A stretch of DNA of 64,000 bases from an uncultured Prevotella sp. GTDB lineage: Bacteria; Bacteroidota; Bacteroidia; Bacteroidales; Bacteroidaceae. The position numbers were made by a program, and so were the translations under genes. The notes under the pieces are model-generated. The model saw only the letters and a list, made by a program, of their open reading frames with translations, was not told where the DNA came from and did no database searches. Each line of letters opens with the position of its first letter. The first letter of the stretch is position 1. Of this stretch, positions 54,327 to 62,034 are shown piece by piece. The DNA is taken from contig CAJOGK010000025.1 of the NCBI GenBank assembly GCA_905234145.1, positions 44,475-108,474 on the forward strand, given 5' to 3'.

Positions 54327-54748
54327 TGCTGCACAAATATCTTTAATTGCGCTTTGGCTATCAGTTCCCCTTCGATGTGGCTCTCACCTGTGGCAATCGT
54401 TACATCACCGAAAGTAAACCCGAATTCGATGGTGGTACACACCTTTTCGCCAACCTGGGGTCGGCGCTGACATTCAAAGTGCTTCACCTCGCCGATGAGT
54501 CCCACAGGGGGATTGGTCAAATGCTGATTAAGTGCCTCACAGCCCATCAGAGCCGAGCACGACTGGGCGATATGCTCTATCAAGCATGTCTCGGAGATGG
54601 TGTTATCGGGCAGCATGAAATAATTGTCAGAGCGGACAGTGAGGGCACTGACGGCATGTGTACCGTCAGTAGCCTCAATCTCGTCCACCATGATGAATGG
54701 TTCACGCTGAGGTATCAGCAATTTTATGTCTTCACCCTTCAGCTTCAT
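54323..54748 (-). CDS. FabZ-like hot-dog dehydratase
   Basis: A 141-residue hot-dog protein: LIPQREPFIMVDEI matches FabZ/ApeI-type LPHRxPFxxVD, and ETCLIEHIAQSCSAL matches the helix with catalytic Glu. The HFPGxP motif that carries the catalytic His in FabZ is replaced by NYFMLPDN, so the His is absent. It may be a dehydratase with a changed mechanism, or a structural partner. Overlaps ACP and MMPL genes by 4 nt. Confidence 0.75.
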   Translation of the reverse strand: MKLKGEDIKLLIPQREPFIMVDEIEATDGTHAVSALTVRSDNYFMLPDNTISETCLIEHIAQSCSALMGCEALNQHLTNPPVGLIGEVKHFECQRRPQVGEKVCTTIEFGFTFGDVTIATGESHIEGELIAKAQLKIFVQQ

Positions 54749-54990
54749 GCAGGAATGTTCTGTTCAATGTAGTCGTACAAGTCGTTGAACGACTGAATCT
54801 TATGCAACTCTGCTACTGGGATGGTTACCTTATAGTTTACCTGCAACAGGGCCACCATATCTACCAGACTCAGACTGTCGAGGCTCAAGGTTTCCTTGAT
54901 GTTAGCCTCTGGAGTGATGTCACTTACTTCTACTTCAAACTCACCAGCGAGCAGCTCGTTAACCTGCTCAATAATTTCATTTCTTGTCAT
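54745..54990 (-). CDS. Acyl carrier protein
   Basis: An 81-residue acidic helical protein with the phosphopantetheine site LSLDSLSLVD (Ser39). It would carry the growing chain for the operon's ketosynthase, ketoreductase and dehydratase. It lies directly after the ketosynthase and overlaps the dehydratase gene by 4 nt. Confidence 0.92.
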   Translation of the reverse strand: MTRNEIIEQVNELLAGEFEVEVSDITPEANIKETLSLDSLSLVDMVALLQVNYKVTIPVAELHKIQSFNDLYDYIEQNIPA

Positions 54991-55045
54991 AATTTACTTT
55001 TTTACTTTTTATTTCTTACCTTTTTACTTTTTTACCTTTTTACCT
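54991..55045. repeat. AAAAGGTAAAAAAGT spacer repeat
   Basis: The whole 55-nt ketosynthase-ACP spacer is low-complexity sequence of AAAAAGGTAAAAAAGT units on the minus strand, the same unit as at 37784-37815 in an unrelated operon. Confidence 0.75.
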
Positions 55046-56266
55046 TTATAAGTTCTTTACGATTAATGTCGAATTAGTTCCTCCAAATCCGAAGGAGTTG
55101 CTCAGGAATTGGTCGAAAGCTATCTCCTTGGTCTCACCCAGCACATTGATACAGGCCGTTTCTTCGTCGGGATTCTCAAAATTCACGTTGCCGGCAATGA
55201 AGCCGTTCTTCATCATCAGCATCGAATAGATAATCTCCGAAGCACCTGCCATCCACATCTCGTGGCCTGTCTGGCTCTTGGTCGAAGTAACAGGCACGTT
55301 GCATTCACCAAAGAATTGGGCAATGGCCTGTGCCTCACGGGCATCTCCAATCTTTGTCGAGGTGGCATGAGCATTTACATAGCCAATCTCCTTGGGGTCG
55401 ACGCCGGCATCTTTCAGACAGAGCTCCAGTGAGCGCGCTGGTCCGGCTACATTGGGTGTAGAGATGTGATCACCATTACCCGAGAATCCCCAGCCTACGA
55501 TTTCTGCCAGGATAGGCGCGCCGCGGCGTACGGCACTCTCATAACTCTCCAATATCACCGTTGCAGCACCACCGCCCGGCACCAGTCCGTTGCGGTCGCG
55601 GTCAAAGGGACGGCTGGCCTTGGTGGCATCATCGTCGTCGCGCAAGGCGAATGACTGGATGCCGTCGAATGAGGCCACGCCATACATATTGGCTTCCTGC
55701 GCACCGCCACATACCACACACTCCTGCAGGCCGTTACGGATAAGCAGTGTACCCAGTCCGATAGACTGTGAACCGCTGGCACAAGCAGCTGAAGCTGTCA
55801 GGTTGATGCCTTTCAGATGGAACAGACAGGCCAGATTCATCGTCACCGTCGAGTTCATCGACTGGAAGATGGCACCGCTGCCGCAGGCTGCTGTCGAGCC
55901 GGCATTACGAAACTTGTCAAGGGCTATCATCGTGGCCTCGGCTACGGAGTCGTTACCATAGATGATACCTACCTCATGCTGGTCGATATAGTCTTGATCC
56001 AGACGAGCCGCTGCCAGTGCATCCTTAGTGGCCATATAGGCATATTGCGCCTCCTCGGGCATAAACTGTCGCTGATTGCGACCGATAAACGGTTTTAAGT
56101 CAGGTCGCGGAACGTTAGCCGTAAACGGTGAGCGGAAACCAGCATCCACACGTTCCTGACTCTTGATAATTCCACTCTTACCTTCGTAAAGGGACTGGCG
56201 CACCTCGTCGAGTGTTACACCCAGGCACGACCATATTCCCATTCCTGTAATTACTACTCTATTCAT
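55046..56266 (-). CDS. Beta-ketoacyl-ACP synthase (KAS II type, polyene cluster)
   Basis: A 406-residue condensing enzyme. Active-site Cys162 lies in TASAACASGSQS, His300 in NAHATSTKIGD and Lys330/His335 in STKSQTGHE, so all catalytic residues are present. It is the first gene of the operon and has a -7 box at 56299-56306. The neighbours (ACP, dehydratase, ketoreductase, MMPL, LolA-like) suggest aryl-polyene or flexirubin-like synthesis. No starter-unit ammonia-lyase or second ketosynthase is in the window. Confidence 0.92.
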   Translation of the reverse strand: MNRVVITGMGIWSCLGVTLDEVRQSLYEGKSGIIKSQERVDAGFRSPFTANVPRPDLKPFIGRNQRQFMPEEAQYAYMATKDALAAARLDQDYIDQHEVGIIYGNDSVAEATMIALDKFRNAGSTAACGSGAIFQSMNSTVTMNLACLFHLKGINLTASAACASGSQSIGLGTLLIRNGLQECVVCGGAQEANMYGVASFDGIQSFALRDDDDATKASRPFDRDRNGLVPGGGAATVILESYESAVRRGAPILAEIVGWGFSGNGDHISTPNVAGPARSLELCLKDAGVDPKEIGYVNAHATSTKIGDAREAQAIAQFFGECNVPVTSTKSQTGHEMWMAGASEIIYSMLMMKNGFIAGNVNFENPDEETACINVLGETKEIAFDQFLSNSFGFGGTNSTLIVKNL

Positions 56267-56298
56267 ATCTTCTTAACCTCTCTAACTAAAATCGGGTG

Positions 56299-56306
56299 CA
56301 AAATTA
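56299..56306 (-). promoter_or_regulatory. -7 box for the polyene-like operon
   Basis: Minus-strand TAATTTTG followed by GC, 33 nt upstream of the ketosynthase. Confidence 0.55.
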
Positions 56307-56490
56307 CTCATTTTTAACCGAACGGCAATGTTTTATATCACTTTAATTTTGTTCTATTTGACATAAAGAGGGCAAATGGGTGTTTGCTTCACATAAAAAG
56401 AGGGTTACGGTGCTCGTAGTCTATTAGTCCCCTCGTAATACAGATGCTGTATTTTTTATGTTTTTATTTGCATGATACGAAAAATGTTCG

Positions 56491-56498
56491 TACCTTTG
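56491..56498 (+). promoter_or_regulatory. -7 box for the SDR gene
   Basis: TACCTTTG, 49 nt upstream of the ATG at 56547. The 280-nt divergent region between the two promoters shows no other gene. Confidence 0.6.
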
Positions 56499-56546
56499 TC
56501 ACCAGAATGTATAACAGGACTCGTTTGATAAATTAAACATAGAACA

Positions 56547-57305
56547 ATGAACAAGACAGTACTAATTACTGGTGCTACGAGTGGAATCGGACTCGGATGC
56601 GCACGGAAATTTGCCGCGAATGGCGACAGGTTGATATTAACTGGCAGGAATAGCCAGAAGTTGGAAACCATTAAAGAAGAGTTGGAATCGAAAGGTACAG
56701 CAGTTTTGACCCTCTCGTTTGATGTGAGGGATCGCGAAGCTGCTGCCAAAGCGATTGCTAATCTTCCTTCGGAATGGCAACAGATTGATGTGTTGGTGAA
56801 CAATGCTGGTCTTGCACTTGGTTTGGAGCCTGAGTTTGAAGGCAATTTTGATGACTGGGAAACCATGATTGATACGAATATCAAGGGTCTTTTGACAATG
56901 ACGCGCTTGATTGTGCCCGCTATGGTGAAGCGCAATTTCGGACACATTATTAATATAGGTTCTGTGGCTGGCGATGCTGCCTATGCAGGTGGTAATGTCT
57001 ATTGTGCCACAAAGGCTGCCGTGAAGGCACTTTCCGACGGCTTGCGTATCGATGTGGCCAATACGGCAGTTCGTGTTACAAATTTGAAGCCCGGCCTTGT
57101 AGAGACTAATTTCAGCAACATCCGATTCCATGGCGATGAAGCGCGAGCTGCGAATGTGTATAAGGGTATTAAGCCATTGACTGGTGATGATATTGCCGAT
57201 GTGGCCGTTTATGCTGCCAATGCGCCAGCCCATGTGCAAATAGCCGAGGTGCTCATCCTCGCCACGCATCAAGCCAGTGGCAGCGTCATTTCACGACATC
57301 AATAA
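56547..57305 (+). CDS. SDR-family oxidoreductase (YdfG-like)
   Basis: A 252-residue classical short-chain dehydrogenase: VLITGATSGIGLGCA cofactor loop, NNAGLALG, and YCATKAAVK with the catalytic Tyr and Lys. It resembles YdfG-type NADP-dependent 3-hydroxy acid/serine dehydrogenases. It ends 8 nt from the convergent gene. Confidence 0.88.
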   Translation: MNKTVLITGATSGIGLGCARKFAANGDRLILTGRNSQKLETIKEELESKGTAVLTLSFDVRDREAAAKAIANLPSEWQQIDVLVNNAGLALGLEPEFEGNFDDWETMIDTNIKGLLTMTRLIVPAMVKRNFGHIINIGSVAGDAAYAGGNVYCATKAAVKALSDGLRIDVANTAVRVTNLKPGLVETNFSNIRFHGDEARAANVYKGIKPLTGDDIADVAVYAANAPAHVQIAEVLILATHQASGSVISRHQ

Positions 57306-57313
57306 GTTTCGAA

Positions 57314-58459
57314 CTAAAAAATACTTTCAATCAATTCTCTGAGATGACCGGGGATGATGATGTGGTGATTGCCGATAGGCTGCTTCAGGAAATAGCTGGT
57401 CTGACTCTTGTCGCTTAGTTTAATCACCTGTTGAGTACGACAAAGGTCAGGCTTTGCCTGGTTGCGTAGAAGATAGCCCTCGGCAATAAAATGACGCTGC
57501 AAATCGCCTGATACTTTAAAGATGGTCACAGGGCCTTCTTTCATATAGCCTCGTATACCAACACCAATGCCCGATTCAAAGTGCGTGTCATACTCATAAC
57601 GCTCTACCATATTAAAAGGTATAGTGCAATGGGCAAAAAGCATTTCGCCAGTCTCTGGATCGATAGTGGCAGGATTGGCCTGGAAACCAGAGATGTTCAG
57701 CAAAGCGCGCACAATCATCATCGATATCATCGCAGGCACATCGCCCTCACAACCAGCTACATAACCTTCGCTATTCAACTTTGCCAATGCCAGGCACCCC
57801 GTATTCTTAACCGTTGTAAGCAGATCGAAACAGCGGAGGGTAAAGCCCTGCAACTGATATTTTTCTACGATACCTTTCAGCACTTCATAGATACGTGTGG
57901 CGCCAGGCATACCTTCCTGAGAGGTGAGCGCATCAATCAACTCACTGATGGGGATATCAATAAGGTCGATACCTAATCTGGATTTGATCTGCGCCTTGTC
58001 AGCGTTGCTTGAGATGAGCCAGTCTGACGGCTGGCCAATGATACCAAGTCGCGAACCATTCAGCTGCTGATGGGCTTTTTCTATTGCTTCCAGAAGTTGG
58101 ATACGCTTAACGATATAGTCGGCACTTCCGTGAATAATCTCACCTTTTATATTCTGTTGACTGAGATAGGAGAGGATTTCCATCGATGCAGCCAGTGAAT
58201 TGCTCTTGCCAGAAGTCAACAGATAGAAAGGTCGATTTGATTTCGTCTGTAACTCAGGAAGCAAGCGCTTAAAAATACCTTCTGTACCACCAGTGCGGAC
58301 GTAGATTAAGTTTAATGCACTACTGCCGTAGCTGGCATAATCGCTGCCTTTGAAGTCGTATTCGATGTCGAGACTATTTAGAAACTCCTGCGTAACGGCT
58401 TTTACAGCCTGTTCATTGTGCAGCTCTGAGGTAAGTGTATAAATTGCAATGTTTGCCAT
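57314..58459 (-). CDS. Fucose/arabinose isomerase-like protein
   Basis: A 381-residue cytosolic protein. LGIIGQPSDWLISSN near the middle, GCEGDVPAMISMMIVRALL and the C-terminal half look like the FucI/AraA C-terminal fold seen in sugar-isomerase-like proteins. The N-terminus is shorter and atypical. I cannot name the substrate. It has its own -7 box (58492-58499) and stands back to back with the aromatic operon. Confidence 0.6.
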   Translation of the reverse strand: MANIAIYTLTSELHNEQAVKAVTQEFLNSLDIEYDFKGSDYASYGSSALNLIYVRTGGTEGIFKRLLPELQTKSNRPFYLLTSGKSNSLAASMEILSYLSQQNIKGEIIHGSADYIVKRIQLLEAIEKAHQQLNGSRLGIIGQPSDWLISSNADKAQIKSRLGIDLIDIPISELIDALTSQEGMPGATRIYEVLKGIVEKYQLQGFTLRCFDLLTTVKNTGCLALAKLNSEGYVAGCEGDVPAMISMMIVRALLNISGFQANPATIDPETGEMLFAHCTIPFNMVERYEYDTHFESGIGVGIRGYMKEGPVTIFKVSGDLQRHFIAEGYLLRNQAKPDLCRTQQVIKLSDKSQTSYFLKQPIGNHHIIIPGHLRELIESIF

Positions 58460-58491
58460 AAATGTTTTGCCTTTTTTCTATATTTGGGTAC

Positions 58492-58499
58492 AAAGATAC
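58492..58499 (-). promoter_or_regulatory. -7 box for the isomerase-like gene
   Basis: Minus-strand TATCTTTG, 33 nt upstream of the start. Confidence 0.6.
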
Positions 58500-58572
58500 G
58501 ATAAAAATAAAAAAATGTAAGCAGAAAAGCAAATTTTCTAGCAAAATATTTGTTTGTTTCGCAGAAAAGTAA

Positions 58573-58580
58573 TACTTTTG
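58573..58580 (+). promoter_or_regulatory. -7 box for the aromatic amino acid operon
   Basis: TACTTTTG followed by GCAACC, with TTTG (58549-58552) 20 nt upstream, matches the Bacteroidota promoter. The leader peptide starts 28 nt downstream. Confidence 0.65.
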
Positions 58581-58607
58581 CAACCGAAAATGTCAAAAAC
58601 GAGAATT

Positions 58608-58685
58608 ATGTCAAAGTTGAATGCTTACTTTTACGGCTATTACTTTTACTTTGCAAGCAATTGTGAAGCGGGAAGTCGTAAGTAA
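58608..58685 (+). CDS. Phe/Tyr leader peptide
   Basis: A 25-codon reading frame (ATG 58608, TAA 58683-58685). Residues 7-15 are YFYGYYFYF: five Tyr and three Phe in nine codons. It lies directly below the promoter and above a terminator-like hairpin, before an operon that makes Phe and Tyr. This is the arrangement of a classical attenuator leader: low charged Tyr- or Phe-tRNA would stall the ribosome within the run. It is a reading from sequence only; I do not know whether it has been described for this lineage. Confidence 0.82.
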   Translation: MSKLNAYFYGYYFYFASNCEAGSRK

Positions 58686-58761
58686 TTAATAAATGAAAGT
58701 TGAAAATTGAAAATGAAATAAGGCTCCGCTTCACAAACCAGTGAAAGCGGAGCATTTGTTT
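58661..58761 (+). promoter_or_regulatory. Transcription attenuator (antiterminator/terminator)
   Basis: Terminator: GCTCCGCTTCAC (58723-58734), loop AAACCA, GTGAAAGCGGAGC (58741-58753, one bulged A), then ATTTGTTT. Antiterminator: TTGTGAAGCGG (58661-58671), inside the end of the leader frame, is perfectly complementary over 11 nt to CCGCTTCACAA (58726-58736), the left side of the terminator. The two structures are mutually exclusive. The weak U-tract is a caveat for efficiency. Confidence 0.78.
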
Positions 58762-58802
58762 AAATAGTGAAATAGTAAATAGTGAAATAGTCAAATAAGG
58801 AG

Positions 58803-59645
58803 ATGAAGAGAATAGCCATACAAGGACTGATAGGGTCGTTCCACGATATTGCGGCACACCTTTATTTCGAAGGCGAACAGATACAGCTGATTTGTTGCTC
58901 CACTTTCGAACAGGTGTTTGCTAGCATCAAGCAAGACCCCACTGCAATCGGTATGCTTGCTATCGAGAATACGATTGCCGGTTCATTGCTACATAATTAC
59001 GAGTTGTTGCGCGATTCCGGCACCACGATCGTCGGAGAACACAAGCTGCATATCTCGCACTGTATTTGCTGTCTGCCCGATGATGATTGGAGCACGATTA
59101 CAGAAGTTCATTCTCATCCAGTTGCCCTCATGCAGTGTCGCCAGTTTTTGGCTCAGCATCCCCAACTGAAGAATGTTGAGGCAGAGGATACAGCAGGCTC
59201 TGCGAAGATGATAGCCGAAGAGGGTAGGAAAGGCTGGGCAGCTATTTGTCATGCTGAGGCCGCTAAGCTCTATGGTTTGAAAGTGCTTGAAGATCATATC
59301 GAGGATAATAAGCACAACTTTACCCGTTTCCTCGTGGTGTCGAATCCTAACAAGGCCGATATGCTGCGCTCGCTGACAGAGACAAATAAGTCGAGCATCG
59401 TCTTCTCGTTGCCTCACGAAGAAGGTTCGCTCTCGCATGTACTGGCGATTCTCTCGTTCTACAAGATCAACCTGACGAAGATCCAGTCGTTGCCGATTAT
59501 CGGGCGAGAGTGGGAGTATCTGTTCTATGTCGATGTCATGTACGACGATCTGACACGATACCGCCAATCGATAGATGCGATTATTCCTCTGACGAAGGAC
59601 TTGAAAATCTTAGGAGAATATAAGGATGGTAAGCAGACGAACTAA
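58803..59645 (+). CDS. pheA: Prephenate dehydratase
   Basis: A 280-residue enzyme converting prephenate to phenylpyruvate. The catalytic domain has IENTIAGSLLHNYELL and the conserved Thr in NFTRFLVVSN. The C-terminal ACT domain begins SSIVFSLPHEEGSLSHVL; the Phe-binding ESRP motif of other enzymes reads QSLP here, so feedback control by Phe may be weaker or changed. It is the first structural gene after the attenuator. Confidence 0.94.
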   Translation: MKRIAIQGLIGSFHDIAAHLYFEGEQIQLICCSTFEQVFASIKQDPTAIGMLAIENTIAGSLLHNYELLRDSGTTIVGEHKLHISHCICCLPDDDWSTITEVHSHPVALMQCRQFLAQHPQLKNVEAEDTAGSAKMIAEEGRKGWAAICHAEAAKLYGLKVLEDHIEDNKHNFTRFLVVSNPNKADMLRSLTETNKSSIVFSLPHEEGSLSHVLAILSFYKINLTKIQSLPIIGREWEYLFYVDVMYDDLTRYRQSIDAIIPLTKDLKILGEYKDGKQTN

Positions 59646-59667
59646 AAAAATCCATAGATTAAAGATT

Positions 59668-60837
59668 ATGATACAACCAGCAGATAGATTAAGTTTAGTA
59701 CAAGAGTACTATTTCAGTAGGAAACTGAAAGAAGTGGCCCAGATGAATGCAGAGGGCAAGGATATTATCAGTCTTGCGATTGGCAGTCCTGACATGCCCC
59801 CATCAGAGCAGACGATTAATAAGCTTTGCGAGGTGGCCCGTCAACCTAATGCCCATGGATATCAGCCTACGATGGGTACACCAGAGTTGCGCGAGGCGAT
59901 GGCTGGCTTTTATAAGCGTTGGTACAATGTCGATCTGGATGCCAAGACGGAGGTGTTGCCGCTGATTGGTTCGAAGGAAGGTATTCTGCATGTTACCCTC
60001 GCCTTTGTGAATCCAGGTGATGAGGTGCTTGTGCCAAATCCTGGCTATCCTACTTATACCTCTTTATCAAAGATACTTGGCGCCAATGTGGTTTATTATA
60101 ATTTGAAGGAAGACGATGGTTGGCAACCTGATTTCGATCAGTTGGAAGAAATCGTCAATCGTAAATCTGTAAATTGTAAATTGCTCTGGACCAATTATCC
60201 CAACATGCCAACGGGAGGTCGCGCCCAGAAAGCAACCTACGAGCGATTGGTGAAATTTGCCAAGGATCACGGTATTGTGGTCGTCAACGATAATCCATAT
60301 AGCTTTATCTTGAGTGAGGAGCATTTGAGTATTCTCCAGGTCCCTGGCGCCAAGGATTGCTGTATCGAGTTTAATTCGATGTCGAAGAGTCATAACATGC
60401 CAGGTTGGCGTGTTGGCCTCTGTGCTACGAATGCTGAGTTTATCTCGTGGATCCTGAAGGTACAGTCGAATATCGAGAGTGGTACTTTCCGTGGTATCCA
60501 ACTGGCTGCTGCTGAGGCTTATCAAAACGATGAGGCATGGCACCGTGAGTTTAATATCGATACCTACGCCCGTCGTCGTCAGTGGGCTGAGAAGATTATG
60601 GATGTCTTAGGTTGTACCTACGATCAAAATCAGGTAGGTATGTTCCTCTGGGGTAAAATCCCTGCAGAGATTGCCAATGTTGAGGACCTCACAGAAAAAG
60701 TTCTCCACGAGGCGCGTGTCTTCATCACCCCAGGCTTTATCTTTGGCTCGAATGGTGAGCGCTATATCCGCATCTCCCTCTGTGCCAAAGAAGAGAAAAT
60801 CCAGCAAGCATTAGAAAGAATTAAAAAAGCAATATAA
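59668..60837 (+). CDS. Class I/II aminotransferase (aromatic)
   Basis: A 389-residue PLP enzyme starting at ATG 59668. It has NPGYPTYTS, NYPNMPTG, NDNPYSF and the Schiff-base Lys in SMSKSHNMPGWRVG. In this operon it most likely aminates phenylpyruvate or 4-hydroxyphenylpyruvate; by sequence it also resembles LL-diaminopimelate/aspartate aminotransferases. Just before NYPNMPTG, codons VNRKSVNCK are encoded by an AATCGTAAATCTGTAAATTG-type repeat (60151-60183), a probable in-frame insertion. Confidence 0.85.
   Translation: MIQPADRLSLVQEYYFSRKLKEVAQMNAEGKDIISLAIGSPDMPPSEQTINKLCEVARQPNAHGYQPTMGTPELREAMAGFYKRWYNVDLDAKTEVLPLIGSKEGILHVTLAFVNPGDEVLVPNPGYPTYTSLSKILGANVVYYNLKEDDGWQPDFDQLEEIVNRKSVNCKLLWTNYPNMPTGGRAQKATYERLVKFAKDHGIVVVNDNPYSFILSEEHLSILQVPGAKDCCIEFNSMSKSHNMPGWRVGLCATNAEFISWILKVQSNIESGTFRGIQLAAAEAYQNDEAWHREFNIDTYARRRQWAEKIMDVLGCTYDQNQVGMFLWGKIPAEIANVEDLTEKVLHEARVFITPGFIFGSNGERYIRISLCAKEEKIQQALERIKKAI
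60151..60183. repeat. In-gene GTAAATC/GTAAATTG repeat
   Basis: Three or four ~7-8-nt units (CGTAAAT, TGTAAAT) inside the aminotransferase gene. It shares the 11-mer AATCGTAAATC with the cbiA/cobQ junction. Confidence 0.7.
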
Positions 60838-60839
60838 TT

Positions 60840-61904
60840 ATGGAATTAGAATTAGCACCACTGAATTTACCAAGTGACAATGAACGTCCCTTCGTGATTG
60901 CAGGCCCTTGCTCTGCAGAGACTGAGGAACAAGTGATGACTACAGCCCGCGAGTTGGCGATGAAAGGCTGTCATAACTTCCGTGCTGGCGTATGGAAACC
61001 TCGTACCAAACCAGGAGGCTTCGAGGGCCACGGAGAGCCTGCCCTCGCATGGCTTGCTGAGGTAAAGAAGGATACCAAGATGAATGTGGCTACTGAGGTG
61101 GCTACGCCTGAGCATGTGGAACTTGCCCTCAAGTATGGCATCGATATCCTTTGGATTGGTGCGCGAACTTCTGCCAACCCCTTTGCCATGCAGGCGATTG
61201 CTGATGCGCTGAAGGGTGTCGATGTACCTGTATTCATTAAGAATCCTGTAAATCCTGACATCGAGCTGTGGATTGGTGCTTTGGAGCGTATCAATCAGGC
61301 TGGCATCAAGCGACTGGGTGCCATTCACCGTGGTTTCTCAAGCTACGAGCAGAAAATCTATCGTAATGCCCCTATGTGGCAGATTCCCATTGAGCTGCGT
61401 CGTCGTATACCTGATCTGCCACTTATCAGTGATCCCTCACATATCGGTGGTCGTCGCGAACTGATTGCTCCGCTTTGTCAGCAGGCGATGGACCTTGGCT
61501 TCGACGGACTGATCATTGAGAGTCATTGCGATCCTGATAAGGCTTGGAGCGATGCCAAGCAACAGGTTACACCCGACGTGCTCGATTATATCCTGAGTCT
61601 GTTGGTAATCCGTGATGAGAAGACCACGACTGAGGGCATCACCCAACTTCGTAAACAGATCGATGAGCTCGACAATCAGCTGATGGATCTCCTTGCCAAG
61701 CGTATGCGCGTTTGTCGCGAGATTGGTCAGTACAAGAAAGAGCACAATATGACGGTGCTTCAGGCTAACCGTTATAATGAGATTCTGAATAAGCGTGGCG
61801 CCCAGGGCTCGCTCTGTGGTATGGATCCCGAGTTCGTCGCCCATGTTTTCGAGAATATCCACGAAGAGAGCGTCAGACAACAAATTGAAATAATAAATAA
61901 ATAG
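60840..61904 (+). CDS. DAHP synthase/chorismate mutase (bifunctional)
   Basis: A 354-residue fusion. Residues 1 to ~255 are a DAHP synthase of the AroF/KDO8P-synthase-like type (FVIAGPCSAETEEQV, VWKPRTKPGGFEGHGE, DPSHIGGRR). Residues ~265-354 are an AroQ-type helical chorismate mutase (RKQIDELDNQLMDLLAKRMRVCREIG). It joins the first shikimate step to the branch-point step, and the mutase domain can act as the allosteric sensor for prephenate. It starts 2 nt after the aminotransferase stop. Confidence 0.94.
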   Translation: MELELAPLNLPSDNERPFVIAGPCSAETEEQVMTTARELAMKGCHNFRAGVWKPRTKPGGFEGHGEPALAWLAEVKKDTKMNVATEVATPEHVELALKYGIDILWIGARTSANPFAMQAIADALKGVDVPVFIKNPVNPDIELWIGALERINQAGIKRLGAIHRGFSSYEQKIYRNAPMWQIPIELRRRIPDLPLISDPSHIGGRRELIAPLCQQAMDLGFDGLIIESHCDPDKAWSDAKQQVTPDVLDYILSLLVIRDEKTTTEGITQLRKQIDELDNQLMDLLAKRMRVCREIGQYKKEHNMTVLQANRYNEILNKRGAQGSLCGMDPEFVAHVFENIHEESVRQQIEIINK

Positions 61905-62014
61905 TGGTTAGTGGTTAGTGGTTAGAGGTTAGTGGTTAGAGAAATGCTGGCAAACCCAGAGAAAGAGGTGGAGTAGCAAAAGTATTCTCTAACCTCTAAC
62001 TCCTAACCTCTTAC
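61903..62014. repeat. GGTTAGTGGTTAG inverted repeat between DAHP synthase and tyrA
   Basis: The left arm (61903-61942) is tandem GTGGTTA/GAGGTTA units. The right arm (61986-62014) is tandem CTAACCTCT units, complementary to the left. The loop is ~43 nt. The transcript would fold into a stem of about 23 bp or more with few mismatches, 21 nt before the tyrA ATG. Confidence 0.8.
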
Positions 62015-62034
62015 TTCTTAAAAATTTGAATGCA

